From positions 2,852,001-2,916,000 of the forward strand of contig NZ_BSST01000001.1 of assembly GCF_030161395.1 (NCBI RefSeq): a stretch of 64,000 nt of DNA. Direction: 5' to 3'. The translations under genes and the position numbers were made by a program. Source of the DNA: Thalassotalea insulae (GTDB lineage Bacteria; Pseudomonadota; Gammaproteobacteria; Enterobacterales; Alteromonadaceae). The notes under the pieces are model-generated. The model worked only from the letters and a program-made list of their open reading frames with translations. It did no database searches and had not been told where the DNA came from. Shown here piece by piece: positions 26,325-34,849 of this stretch; the stretch's first letter is position 1, and each line of letters opens with the position of its first letter.

Positions 26325-27450
26325 TCAGCCAGCGTTGCCAAAACACTTAGCTTTTGTACAGCGCTTATCGACGCCGGTTAGCGACAGTTTAAGTAATTCT
26401 TGTGGTCAAGCATTGTCGCTTGATGAGTTGGCTGAGCTAACCGAGCAGGATTTTTCAGCGCTAAATGAGATTAAACTTAGCTACGCATCACTACGTGGCA
26501 GTGAGCGATTACGCGAGCAAATTGCTTACTTTCATCAAGCACTGAATCATCATCAATTTCAGTTAACAGCCGAGCACGTGTTAACCTTTTGTGGAGCACA
26601 GGAAGCGCTTGCTGCACTGTATCAGTTATTGTTGCAACCGGGAGATGAAGTCGTCGTTGTCACCCCTAATTATCCGAGCTTAAGCCAAATGGCGGAGCAA
26701 GCAGGCTGTGTGGTTAAAGCGATAGCCTTGTCCCCAGATAGAGCTTGGCAACTGACTTTGGCCGATTTTCAACAAGTGGTTAATCATAAAACGAAACTTA
26801 TCTTAATAAATTCTCCTCATAACCCCAGTGGTCAGGTGATTGATAGCAAGCTAGCGGATGACATTTTGCTTATAGCACAACAATATAACTGTTATTTAAT
26901 TGCCGATGATGTCAGTCAGGCAACGAATTATTACCAGCTAAATTTATCACATCGTTTTCTCGATTATCAGAAAGCCGTGGTGGTGTCTGTGATGTCGAAA
27001 AGCTTTGGTCTTGCGGGTATCCGTCTCGGTTGGGTGCTCTCTCGTAATAAAGAGTTACTGAATCGCTTATTGGCACTTAAAAGTTATAGTTCAATTTGCT
27101 GCTCGCTACTTGATGAAACTGTTGCGACAATGGTGCTAAGTAAGGCTGATAAAATTATTGCTAGCAATAACCAGATAGTGAAAAACAATATTGTATTGTT
27201 TGAACAGTTGGTGAGCCAGTTGCCAGAAAAGCTGGCCTGGTGCCCACCACAGGCAGGCATCTTAGCGTTAGTAGAAGTCAAAGGTATTGATAATATTGAA
27301 AGCTGGGCACAAGCACTTGCTCAGACGACAGGCATACTCGCGTTACCGGGGACACTGTTTGGCTTAATCGGGCCATATTTTCGCCTCGGTTTAGGGCAAA
27401 AGGAATTTGCGCCGTTATTAGCACGTTTTGCGAATTACTTAACCGATTAA
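26314..27450 (+). CDS. ovoB: PLP-dependent sulfoxide lyase OvoB-like (aminotransferase fold type I)
   Basis: 378 aa class I/II aminotransferase. Motifs: TFCGAQEALAALYQLLLQPGDEVVVVTPNYPSL, INSPHNPSGQVI, ADDVSQAT, and the PLP lysine in VMSKSFGLAGIRLGW. It is co-transcribed with ovoA (11-base overlap). In the published pathway a PLP enzyme (OvoB) cleaves the C-S bond of 5-histidylcysteine sulfoxide to give 5-thiohistidine; this partner and this fold fit. Without the ovoA neighbour it would only be called an aminotransferase, so the symbol depends on context. Confidence 0.8.
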   Translation: MTINQPALPKHLAFVQRLSTPVSDSLSNSCGQALSLDELAELTEQDFSALNEIKLSYASLRGSERLREQIAYFHQALNHHQFQLTAEHVLTFCGAQEALAALYQLLLQPGDEVVVVTPNYPSLSQMAEQAGCVVKAIALSPDRAWQLTLADFQQVVNHKTKLILINSPHNPSGQVIDSKLADDILLIAQQYNCYLIADDVSQATNYYQLNLSHRFLDYQKAVVVSVMSKSFGLAGIRLGWVLSRNKELLNRLLALKSYSSICCSLLDETVATMVLSKADKIIASNNQIVKNNIVLFEQLVSQLPEKLAWCPPQAGILALVEVKGIDNIESWAQALAQTTGILALPGTLFGLIGPYFRLGLGQKEFAPLLARFANYLTD

Positions 27451-27473
27451 CCTAAGTGAAACCTTATAAAGCG

Positions 27474-28103
27474 CTAGACATAAAACCACATTAAGAAGAA
27501 ATGACAGCAGGCACCGGCAAATACAAACAAGTGCCAGATGGCATGATTGAATGGAATTTTATGGTTGAGATAGAAGATAACGCCAAACGCATAAAATCCA
27601 CCGCCTAAGCACAGTAGGAATAATCCGTAGCCGGGCAAAGCCAAATATAGTTGCTGAAGGCAAAATAAAGCAATAAAGCCTAGGCCGAGATAGCTACTTA
27701 CGGAGATCAGCTTATTGTGATTTTTTACCGTAATTTTGTAAACGATGCCAGCGATAGCGAAGAACCATATCAGCACTAGCATGATGTAGCCCAATTGATT
27801 ATCTAATGCCAGTAGCATTAACGGGGTATAAGTACCTGCGATTAATAAGTAGATGGCGCAATGGTCGAACAATTTAAATAGTTGTTTTGCTTTCGGGGTA
27901 ACTAATGCGTGATAAAGGGTAGAAGAGAGAAATAATAATACCAAGCTGGCACCATAAATGGCAAAACTGGTGACTCGCAGTACATCTTGTTGTTGGACCG
28001 CATAAAATACCAATAAAGTTAACCCTGCAACACTTAACAGTGTGGCAATGCCATGGCTCACGGCATTGGCAATTTCTTCAGCTAAGCTGTATTGGGAGAT
28101 CAC
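27474..28103 (-). CDS. Hemolysin III family membrane protein (YqfA/PAQR type)
   Basis: 209 aa with seven predicted membrane helices. Family motifs: NAVSHGIATLLSVAGLTLL in TM1, SSTLYHAL (the conserved SxLYH), FKLFDHCAIYLLIAGTYTPL, and C-terminal HLFVFAGACCHFFLMWFYV with the His of the PAQR metal site. Relatives are hydrolase-like seven-TM proteins of unclear role, and the hemolysin name is historical. Converges with the ovothiol operon. Confidence 0.88.
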   Translation of the reverse strand: MISQYSLAEEIANAVSHGIATLLSVAGLTLLVFYAVQQQDVLRVTSFAIYGASLVLLFLSSTLYHALVTPKAKQLFKLFDHCAIYLLIAGTYTPLMLLALDNQLGYIMLVLIWFFAIAGIVYKITVKNHNKLISVSSYLGLGFIALFCLQQLYLALPGYGLFLLCLGGGFYAFGVIFYLNHKIPFNHAIWHLFVFAGACCHFFLMWFYV

Positions 28104-28181
28104 AGTAGAAAAATTCCGGCTTACAAGTGTATGCTGAAATGTTAGCAGAACTGTGCTGGATTAGATAGAGGTTGGACCAGA

Positions 28182-28208
28182 AAAAAAGAGCCACGAGGAC
28201 TCTTTTTT
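28182..28208. terminator. Bidirectional hairpin terminator
   Basis: A9-bp stem (AAAAAAGAG with CTCTTTTTT) around a 9-nt loop, lying between the hemolysin III gene and the leftward EF-hand gene, so it ends the latter. Confidence 0.7.
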
Positions 28209-28231
28209 ATCTTATCGATTATTAGGGCGGT

Positions 28232-28450
28232 TTATAGCGCGAGTTCTATCACCATCTCTTTTAACTCTTCTTTTGAGATAGAGTTATCATGGTTAGTATC
28301 AAAGCGTTTGAAAATTGATTCGCACATTCGAATACCTTTATCTTGAAGTAAGCAATCAATTAGTTCGACAAATTCACTGCGATTGATCACGCCGTCTTTG
28401 TCTTCATCGAATACTTCAAACAATTCATCTACCCACTGATTCAATTCCAT
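28232..28450 (-). CDS. Small cytoplasmic EF-hand protein (calmodulin-like pair)
   Basis: 72 aa without signal peptide. Two EF-hand loops in a canonical pair: D15-EDKDGVINRS-E26 and D51-TNHDNSISKE-E62. The second has Asn56 at loop position 6 in place of Gly, and both end in Glu. Flanking helices (LFEVF, FVELIDCLL, CESIFKRF, ELKEMVIEL) match the EF-hand pattern. Likely a cytosolic Ca2+ binder; target unknown. A leftward terminator follows at 28182-28208. Confidence 0.85.
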   Translation of the reverse strand: MELNQWVDELFEVFDEDKDGVINRSEFVELIDCLLQDKGIRMCESIFKRFDTNHDNSISKEELKEMVIELAL

Positions 28451-28731
28451 CAGTCATCCCTTTTAAAATTACATCTTAATAAGACTTTATCCCTAAATGA
28501 ATGAGTTGTGAATGTTTAATTTACGTTTTTCAGAAATTTTCTTATTGGCTGAGCATTATTATTTTGCTTTTTGCTGGATTCATTTATTAATCGCTTGACA
28601 GTGTATATGATATACAATATATTTTTCTGGGTTGGTGATATGAACTTTTGATATTTATCATTGATTAACATGTTTTGAATGTGAGTACTAATACCAAGTT
28701 AAGAGATTAACCAAATTGGTATAATGCCAGC
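28451..28731. other. AT-rich gap with a likely small-RNA promoter
   Basis: Beyond the upstream region of the leftward EF-hand gene, the stretch carries ATACCAA (28691-28697) and TTGGTAT (28716-28722), an inverted repeat, with an extended -10 TGGTATAAT at 28717-28725. This precedes the small transcription unit described at 28732-28854. Otherwise nothing coding was seen. Confidence 0.5.
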
Positions 28732-28854
28732 ATTCACCTTGGTTCGTTTAATAAGGCAGGATACCCCTATTGTTTTGTCTTATAACGAAGTAGCTTGAAT
28801 ACTTTGTCGTATTTAGCTTTTAAGCCACTGTTCTCCCACAGTGGCTTTTTTTTT
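28732..28854 (+). ncRNA. Putative small RNA
   Basis: About 122 nt. An extended -10 (TGGTATAAT, 28717-28725) predicts a start near 28732, and the unit ends in a clear rho-independent terminator: stem AAGCCACTG (28822-28830) / CAGTGGCTT (28839-28847), loop 8 nt, followed by T9. No open frame of size runs through it, and the next gene (PhzF) faces the other way and ends inside the terminator. No match to a named RNA recognised. Confidence 0.55.
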
Positions 28855-29722
28855 AAGTGCAGATTATATGGGATGTGATTAGTTGTGCATAACCGGCAAC
28901 TTTTACTTCAGTGATTTGTTGGTGCTCAGCCGTAATACTTGCTTTAATGGTTGACGGGCAGTTCATTGCTCGCCCCTGTTCAAAGAGATAATGTGAGCCG
29001 TCGATTAACTGGTGCTTAAATAAATAACTGGCTAACGCGCCACAGGCGCTACCGGTGGCAGACTCTTCATTGATGCCGACAGCTGGCGCAAAATTACGGC
29101 AACTGGCAGTAAAGGAGCTATCTACGGGGGCCAGTTCAAAAGCGTGGTAGCCTATTACCTGATATTGCTCTGAGAGCTTTGTTATGGCGGCAAAGTTAGG
29201 AGTTATTTTGGCTAAATAGCCAGGTGGTAAAGGGATGATGATATCACTGAGGCCAGTAGAGACGATTTCTAGCGGGTATGCTAAGGCATTGATAACGTCC
29301 GGACTAATGTTGAGTGATGCTGCAACTGCTTCTGCAGGTACTTTGGTGATAAATTGTGGTAATGTCTGCTGCATTTCAACTAAGCCATCAGGATAAACTG
29401 TAACCGCTAATTTGCCCGCTTTGGTACGTTGGCGATAACTTGCGGCTGAAATGATATTTTGCTGAAACAACAGATAAAAGCTAGCTAGTGTTGCGTGACC
29501 ACAAAAGTCAACTTCACTGTTAGGGGTAAAAAAGCGAATATGAAAATCACATTCATCATCTTTACTGATAAAGGCGGTTTCGGAAAAGCCAAGTGTTTTT
29601 GCAATAGTCTGCATTTGCTGAGGGGATAATTTATCTGCATTTAGCACGACCCCTGCGGGATTACCACCTTGTCCCTGATTGGTAAATGCATCAACTTGGT
29701 ATGCCTTTAGTGTCATTCGCAA
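28853..29722 (-). CDS. PhzF-family isomerase/epimerase
   Basis: 289 aa, the family's usual size. Motifs: YQVDAFTNQGQGGNPAGVVLNAD at the N-terminus, LGFSETAFI with the general-base Glu, RFFTPNSEVDFCGHATLASFYLL, and the second-half ESATGSACGALASYLFKHQL. PhzF proteins are diaminopimelate-epimerase-like folds; enzymatic substrate outside phenazine pathways is unknown, and there are no other phenazine genes here. Its stop codon (28853-28855) lies in the T tract of the convergent small RNA terminator. Confidence 0.9.
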   Translation of the reverse strand: MRMTLKAYQVDAFTNQGQGGNPAGVVLNADKLSPQQMQTIAKTLGFSETAFISKDDECDFHIRFFTPNSEVDFCGHATLASFYLLFQQNIISAASYRQRTKAGKLAVTVYPDGLVEMQQTLPQFITKVPAEAVAASLNISPDVINALAYPLEIVSTGLSDIIIPLPPGYLAKITPNFAAITKLSEQYQVIGYHAFELAPVDSSFTASCRNFAPAVGINEESATGSACGALASYLFKHQLIDGSHYLFEQGRAMNCPSTIKASITAEHQQITEVKVAGYAQLITSHIICT

Positions 29723-29880
29723 CCCCTATTGCCAAACAGTGAATGAATTTCTAGCGTTTATTTGAATAAAAATTTAATTATATCATGGCATTAAAAAATT
29801 AATTAAAATTTTAGTAAGGTTTGTAATAAATTTGTTAATCATCAGACTAAGTAGGGATGAATGTGCTAAGGAAGAATAAT

Positions 29881-31323
29881 ATGAGAATATTTTGTAAGTT
29901 GTGGATTGTGTTAACTTTGCTGCCTATCAGTGAAGTGGCTCAAGCAGCTGAAGATATGTTAACGCTTGAACATTGCCATCTAGAAGGCATTAAGCAGCAG
30001 GTACAGTGTGGTACGCTACAAGTGCCGGAAAACTACCAGCAACCTGATGGCGTAAAAATCACCATCAACTTCGCTGTGCTACCTGCGATTGATAATAGTC
30101 AGGATAAAGAGCCATTGATGTTTTTAGCTGGTGGACCAGGACAAGCGGCGGTGTCGTTAGCTGGTGGTTTGTATCGGGCATTTAACGAAGTGCGTAAAAC
30201 ACGGGACTTGATCTTAGTCGACCAACGCGGGACCGGTAAGTCTCACCCACTGCAATGTGAAAATGCGATCACAATGGATGCCTATCAAACTTTACCTGAG
30301 GACTTTTCTGAGCAAGAAGTTAAGCAATGCTTAGCTGAGCTCAGTGGTGATTTAACTCAATATAACTCAGAAAATGCGATTCGTGATTTCGATGCCGTGC
30401 GTCAGGCATTAGGCCATCAGCAAATCGCCATTTATGGTGGCTCTTACGGCACGCGCGCAGGCTTGGTTTATATGAGGATGTTTCCACAATCATTAGCCAG
30501 TGTCGTGCTTGACAGTGTCGGCCCAATAGAAGTGCCCATTGGCTTGTTTGGCAAAAGCGCTGCGCGTTCGTTTCAAATGTTATTAACTCATTGTCAGCAA
30601 GAACCAAGTTGTCAGCAGGCCTATCCCAATTTAGCCGAGGAATTTACTCAGGTAGTAGCACAGCTGGAGCGTGATCCACTTAAGTTAACCATAGCGCATC
30701 CTAGATTAGGCACTAACACTGAATTTAATATTGATAAGAATAAGTTTCTTTCAACAATATTTTCCCAGCTTTATTCGTTAGAAGGGCGTTCATTAGTGCC
30801 ATTAGTGATCCATCAGGCATCCTTAGGCAACTATGCGCCGTTTGCTGGCTTAACCGCTGCGGGTGAAACTAATATGGAAATGTTTGTCGGTTTAACATTT
30901 AATATTGTTTGTAATGAAGATATGCCTAAAGTCAGTGCTGCGATGCTTGCCGCTGATGCTGATAATAGTTTTAATGGTGGTCTCAGTCATTTAGCCTGGA
31001 AAACGGCGTGTCCAATATGGCCGCAGTATCGTCCGGATGATGCTTTTTATCAATCGGTTACTGCAAATATTCCTACCCTGATTATTTCTGGAGATCTTGA
31101 TCCGGTAACACCGCCAAGTAATGGCGACTACGCCGATAAAAGCTTGCCAAATAGTAAACACATTATTATTAAAAATGGTTCACATACCCCAGGTGTAATG
31201 CCGTGTGCAATCACTATTATTAATGAATTTTTAGACAAGCAAACACCCGGTGGTCTGGATGAATCCTGCTTAGAGGAAATTCCAGGAGAGTCATTTATGA
31301 CCAACTTAAACGGCGGCATTTAA
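29881..31323 (+). CDS. Secreted alpha/beta hydrolase (TAP-like, proline iminopeptidase type)
   Basis: 480 aa from the ATG at 29881; an ATG at 29857 eight codons earlier is also possible. Signal peptide about 1-23 (LPISEVAQAAED). Hydrolase fold: oxyanion motif FLAGGPGQAA, VDQRGTG, nucleophile Ser in GGSYGTRAG, and the TAP-like C-terminus with Asp in ISGDLDPVTPP and His in GSHTPG. Cys pairs (CHLEG..QCGT, CQQEPSC) fit a periplasmic enzyme. First gene of a run with an ABC exporter, 8 bases before its ATPase. Confidence 0.87.
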   Translation: MRIFCKLWIVLTLLPISEVAQAAEDMLTLEHCHLEGIKQQVQCGTLQVPENYQQPDGVKITINFAVLPAIDNSQDKEPLMFLAGGPGQAAVSLAGGLYRAFNEVRKTRDLILVDQRGTGKSHPLQCENAITMDAYQTLPEDFSEQEVKQCLAELSGDLTQYNSENAIRDFDAVRQALGHQQIAIYGGSYGTRAGLVYMRMFPQSLASVVLDSVGPIEVPIGLFGKSAARSFQMLLTHCQQEPSCQQAYPNLAEEFTQVVAQLERDPLKLTIAHPRLGTNTEFNIDKNKFLSTIFSQLYSLEGRSLVPLVIHQASLGNYAPFAGLTAAGETNMEMFVGLTFNIVCNEDMPKVSAAMLAADADNSFNGGLSHLAWKTACPIWPQYRPDDAFYQSVTANIPTLIISGDLDPVTPPSNGDYADKSLPNSKHIIIKNGSHTPGVMPCAITIINEFLDKQTPGGLDESCLEEIPGESFMTNLNGGI

Positions 31324-31331
31324 AGGATAAT

Positions 31332-32081
31332 GTGATGATTGAAGTTAATAACTTACATAAAAGTTTTTATGCGAAAAAAAATACCGTCAAAGCGCTCAAC
31401 GGCCTATCTTTTAGCGCTAAAAATGGCGAGATCACTGGTATTTTAGGTCCTAATGGTGCCGGAAAAACGACCTGCTTACGCACCTTATATGGCTTATTGT
31501 CAGCAGATCAGGGCTTTGCCACGATTGATGGGATTGAAGTAACGAAAGATCCATTAGCAGCACGTGCCAAGCTAGGTATTTTTCCGGATAAATTTGGCTT
31601 GTATGAGCGCTTAACCGCTTACGAACAAATCGATTATTTTGCTAGCTTACATGGTTTACAGGGGCAGGCTAAACGACAGGCGATAGAAAATATCATCGCC
31701 GATCTGGAAATGGAAGAACTCGCGTATCGTAAAACTGCTGGTTTTTCTCAAGGACAACGGATGAAAGTGACATTAGCGCAGGCACTGGTTCATCAACCAC
31801 AAAATTTTGTCCTTGATGAGCCAACCCGTGGGCTGGATGTGATGAGTACCCGAATTTTAAGAAATTACCTCAATAAGTTTAAGGCTAAAGGCCATTGTAT
31901 TTTATTTTCTTCTCATGTGATGCAGGAAGTGGCGGCGCTTTGTGATCGGGTGATCATCGTGGCAAATGGCAAGCTGGCGGCGCAAGGCACGCCACAGGAG
32001 CTATGCGAGCTGGCAGGAGAGCAACAGCTGGAAGAGGCGTTTGTCAAACTTATTGGTTCGGATGAAGGAGTCGCCGCATGA
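31332..32081 (+). CDS. ABC-2 type transporter ATPase (NatA-like)
   Basis: 249 aa. Walker A GPNGAGKTT, signature FSQGQRM (a SQGQR variant of LSGGQ) and Walker B FVLDEPTRGLD are present, followed by SSHVMQEVAALCDRV. The NatA group exports Na+ or is linked to antibiotic resistance; the substrate here is unknown. Ends 4 bases inside the permease start. Confidence 0.9.
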   Translation: MMIEVNNLHKSFYAKKNTVKALNGLSFSAKNGEITGILGPNGAGKTTCLRTLYGLLSADQGFATIDGIEVTKDPLAARAKLGIFPDKFGLYERLTAYEQIDYFASLHGLQGQAKRQAIENIIADLEMEELAYRKTAGFSQGQRMKVTLAQALVHQPQNFVLDEPTRGLDVMSTRILRNYLNKFKAKGHCILFSSHVMQEVAALCDRVIIVANGKLAAQGTPQELCELAGEQQLEEAFVKLIGSDEGVAA

Positions 32082-33241
32082 TCCAGTTTAAAGCCCTATT
32101 AATTAAAGAATTAAAAGAAGCGTTTCGTGATAAGCGTGCGCTGTTAGTGGCGATGAGTATGGGGCTGTTAGCACCTGTGATGATTATGGTGATGTCAAAA
32201 ACCATGATTAAGGACTTTGTTGATAATCCGCCAATCTATGTCAAGTTTTCTGGGGCAGAGTATGCACCAAAACTGATTAAGACGTTAAAAGATAATAATA
32301 TTCTTGATTTTGCTGATGTGCCGGAAGAGGAAAAACGTAATTGGCAGGAAAGAAATGTTGAGCTTATTATCCCTGACAGCTATGGCGAAGACATGCTAGA
32401 TGGTAAAGCGATCGATATCATTCTACGGGCAGACTTTAGTGAAAAATCACTGAATGCGCCATTACGTCGAATTAAGGAAGAAATTCGTAATTTCTCGTTA
32501 GCAATTGGGTATAAACGTTTATTGGTTCGGGGCATCGATATCAAGTTATTACAGCCGCTTAGGTTACAAGAGCAAGATACCTCATTGCCCAGTAGTAACG
32601 CGGTGATCATAACCTTAATGCTAGGTTTGTATTTATTGATGGGGGCGTTTATTTCCGGGCAGTCAATTTCCATTGATTCCAGTGCTGGTGAGCGCGAGCG
32701 TAATGTTTTGGAAATGTTGCTATGTCAGCCAGTTAGTACGCTAAAAATTGTTTTAGCGAAATTAATCTGTTCCAGTTTGATTGCGACAATTTCCGTGACT
32801 TTAATGTTAGTGTTAACCACAGTTTCGGTAAGTTTTGTTGATTTAACTAAGATTGGCGCTACGTTTAGTCTGGATGGCACGACCTTTATTGCGTTATTAC
32901 TGCTGTTGATCCCATTATGCTTTTTAGCGGCATCAATGCAGCTGTTTTTTGCGTTTCAGGCAAAAACCTTTAAGGAAGCTCAGTCGACGGTGGCAATGCT
33001 GATCATGGTACCTACTATGATCCCGGTCGCCATGATGATAATGGATGATAAACCCGTTTGGACAGAGTGGGCGCCTATCTTCGGCCAGACATTGTTAATG
33101 GAAGACTTGTTTAAAGGTCTGCCGGTTGACTGGCAGGCGTTTACAGTAACAACTGCAGCGACTATTGCATTAACTGCTGGCCTTGTACTGACATTGGCGA
33201 AACGTCTTAAGTCTGAAAAAGTAGTGATGTCGTTAGGCTAA
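32078..33241 (+). CDS. ABC-2 type permease (NatB-like)
   Basis: 387 aa. One membrane helix near the N-terminus (about 24-40), a large extracytoplasmic domain (about 45-170), then five helices (about 177-380). The segment SAGERERNVLEMLLCQPVSTLKIVLAKL is characteristic of NatB/ABC-2 permeases. It is translationally coupled to its ATPase. Confidence 0.88.
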   Translation: MIQFKALLIKELKEAFRDKRALLVAMSMGLLAPVMIMVMSKTMIKDFVDNPPIYVKFSGAEYAPKLIKTLKDNNILDFADVPEEEKRNWQERNVELIIPDSYGEDMLDGKAIDIILRADFSEKSLNAPLRRIKEEIRNFSLAIGYKRLLVRGIDIKLLQPLRLQEQDTSLPSSNAVIITLMLGLYLLMGAFISGQSISIDSSAGERERNVLEMLLCQPVSTLKIVLAKLICSSLIATISVTLMLVLTTVSVSFVDLTKIGATFSLDGTTFIALLLLLIPLCFLAASMQLFFAFQAKTFKEAQSTVAMLIMVPTMIPVAMMIMDDKPVWTEWAPIFGQTLLMEDLFKGLPVDWQAFTVTTAATIALTAGLVLTLAKRLKSEKVVMSLG

Positions 33242-33264
33242 CTTTGAGGTTTATTAATTAAGAT

Positions 33265-33855
33265 ATGAGTCAACCATCTGAGCTTGCTGAAGAGTCTTCG
33301 GCAAGTTTTAATACTCGCTCAAAACATTGTCCTAATGAGTCGTTAAGCTATCAAGAGAAATTTACTTGCTGGATCGCAGCGCATGAAAAATTACTACGTC
33401 ACCTTATTAGTGGTTTTGAAGCAAAGCCAGCAATTCAGGAAGAGTTATTTCAGGAAATCGCCTTAAATATTTGGCGCGCCTTGCCGACGTTTCGCCAACA
33501 TTGTGCCGTGAAAACTTTTGTTGCCCGTATTGCCCATAATGTGCTCGCGACTCATGTTGCAAAGGCGATGAAAATGGTAAAAACAGAGTCGGAATCAGCT
33601 GAGAATACTGTCGACAGCCAGTCTTCTAGTGAACAGCCAACGCCATTTCAGGCGTTAGATCAAACGCAACGCCAGCAAAGGTTAGCACAGGCAATAAGGC
33701 TGTTACCGTTAATTCAACAACAAGTGATCACCCTGGCCTTAGAGGGCATGAACTATCAGGAAATTTCTGAAGTGTTGTCGATATCAACGAGCTTAGTCGG
33801 GGTTCGTTTAACGCGAGCGAAATCCGCATTAATTCAATTACTGGAGGTGGTATGA
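33265..33855 (+). CDS. ECF-type RNA polymerase sigma factor
   Basis: 196 aa. Region 2: ELFQEIALNIWRALPTFRQHCAVKTFVARIAHNVLATHV. Region 4: LLPLIQQQVITLALEGMNYQEISEVLSISTSLVGVRLTRAKSALIQLL with an HTH. An unusual Ser/Glu-rich linker joins them. Its stop overlaps the next gene, a membrane protein that is the probable anti-sigma factor. The operon also holds a hydrolase and an ABC exporter. Whether this sigma factor recognises the (G/T)GAACT-N16-TC(A/T)TA promoters of the array at 59.3 kb is unknown. Confidence 0.88.
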   Translation: MSQPSELAEESSASFNTRSKHCPNESLSYQEKFTCWIAAHEKLLRHLISGFEAKPAIQEELFQEIALNIWRALPTFRQHCAVKTFVARIAHNVLATHVAKAMKMVKTESESAENTVDSQSSSEQPTPFQALDQTQRQQRLAQAIRLLPLIQQQVITLALEGMNYQEISEVLSISTSLVGVRLTRAKSALIQLLEVV

Positions 33856-34544
33856 AAGACGACAATTTACCACTAAATGAGAAATATAAAGCCATTCTAC
33901 AATCTGAACAGCAGGCTGCAGCTGTACTCGATATCAGTAGTTTACCTGAAAAAAATGACCAAGGGGCTGTAGATACCTCAGCGATAGATCAACAATGGCT
34001 CACCTTGACACAGGACTGGCAGGCACAACCTTTTGAAAAAACAGATATTAGTGCTTTATTAAGCCAAACTAAGCGACGTACCTGGTGGGCAAAAGGGTGT
34101 TTTATCTTAAATATACTGGCAACTTTTTTATCGCTAGTTGGATTTATTTATGGTGTTGTTAATGGCCAGCTCGGCCAGCCGATTAATAGCTTTTTAGGGC
34201 TTGGTGGTTTGATGTCAGTGTTTTTTGTTTGCTATGAATTTAAAATTCGTCGTGAAAGCTGGTCTAAAATTAATAATAGTCCTGAGCAAGCAATTGATAA
34301 TGCGCTTGCAGGATATCAATCTTCGTTAAAATATATGCTGCTAACTAAATGGTCTTGTGTACCTTTTGCTGTGCTAGCGAATTGGCTTGTTTATTCGGTT
34401 GCTCAGCAAAGCGGTCGCTTAAAATTAACCGAGTTAGTTTTTATTAACCTGGTGCTTGTTAGTACTTTCGTTGTTGCGGAAGTGTTGTACCGCAAACGAA
34501 AAAAGGAATATCAGCAATTACGCGCTAAAACAGAAAACTTATAA
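33852..34544 (+). CDS. Probable membrane anti-sigma factor (unassigned)
   Basis: 230 aa. A soluble N-terminus (about 1-70, acidic, without recognised ZAS Cys/His motif) is followed by two pairs of membrane helices (about 77-120 and 160-215). The 4-base overlap with the ECF sigma gene is the main reason to call it an anti-sigma. The family is not recognised. Confidence 0.6.
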   Translation: MKDDNLPLNEKYKAILQSEQQAAAVLDISSLPEKNDQGAVDTSAIDQQWLTLTQDWQAQPFEKTDISALLSQTKRRTWWAKGCFILNILATFLSLVGFIYGVVNGQLGQPINSFLGLGGLMSVFFVCYEFKIRRESWSKINNSPEQAIDNALAGYQSSLKYMLLTKWSCVPFAVLANWLVYSVAQQSGRLKLTELVFINLVLVSTFVVAEVLYRKRKKEYQQLRAKTENL

Positions 34545-34849
34545 CGGTAGCAATGCTGTTAAGTTAGATAATATTCGGGTTTTTAGTGTTTATATCAAAT
34601 ATTATTTGTTGTTCTTTGGTTTTTTATTCGGTATATTCAATAAAAAGTGAATTTGATCTGGTTATCGAAAACTTTTACCGCATATTAAACCAAAGCTTGC
34701 GGATATAGCTCAGTGCAAAATGAGCTATATCTTGATGGTTTTTACATGTACATCAAGCCTTGAATCAGGCAAAATATGCGACAATTAAATTTAGTCTAAC
34801 TCTCCAGTCTTAACTTTGGTTTAATTGACTGTGAACTTGAGGAAAAAAC
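34545..34849. other. Gap upstream of glyA
   Basis: 305 AT-rich bases. A strong hairpin with no T tract sits at 34702-34731, and a GAGG ribosome binding site precedes glyA. Short frames at the start (34556-34650) lack convincing features. Confidence 0.4.
34702..34731 (+). promoter_or_regulatory. Stem-loop in the glyA leader region
   Basis: Perfect 11-bp inverted repeat GATATAGCTCA / TGAGCTATATC with an 8-nt loop, about 120 bases before glyA. No T tract follows directly (TTGATGGTTTTT only), so it may be a weak terminator of the upstream operon or an operator. No PurR or MetR site was recognised. Confidence 0.5.

Noticed and set aside
28853..29722. Phenazine biosynthesis
   Set aside because: PhzF-like proteins are widespread stand-alone enzymes, and no other phz gene is in the window.
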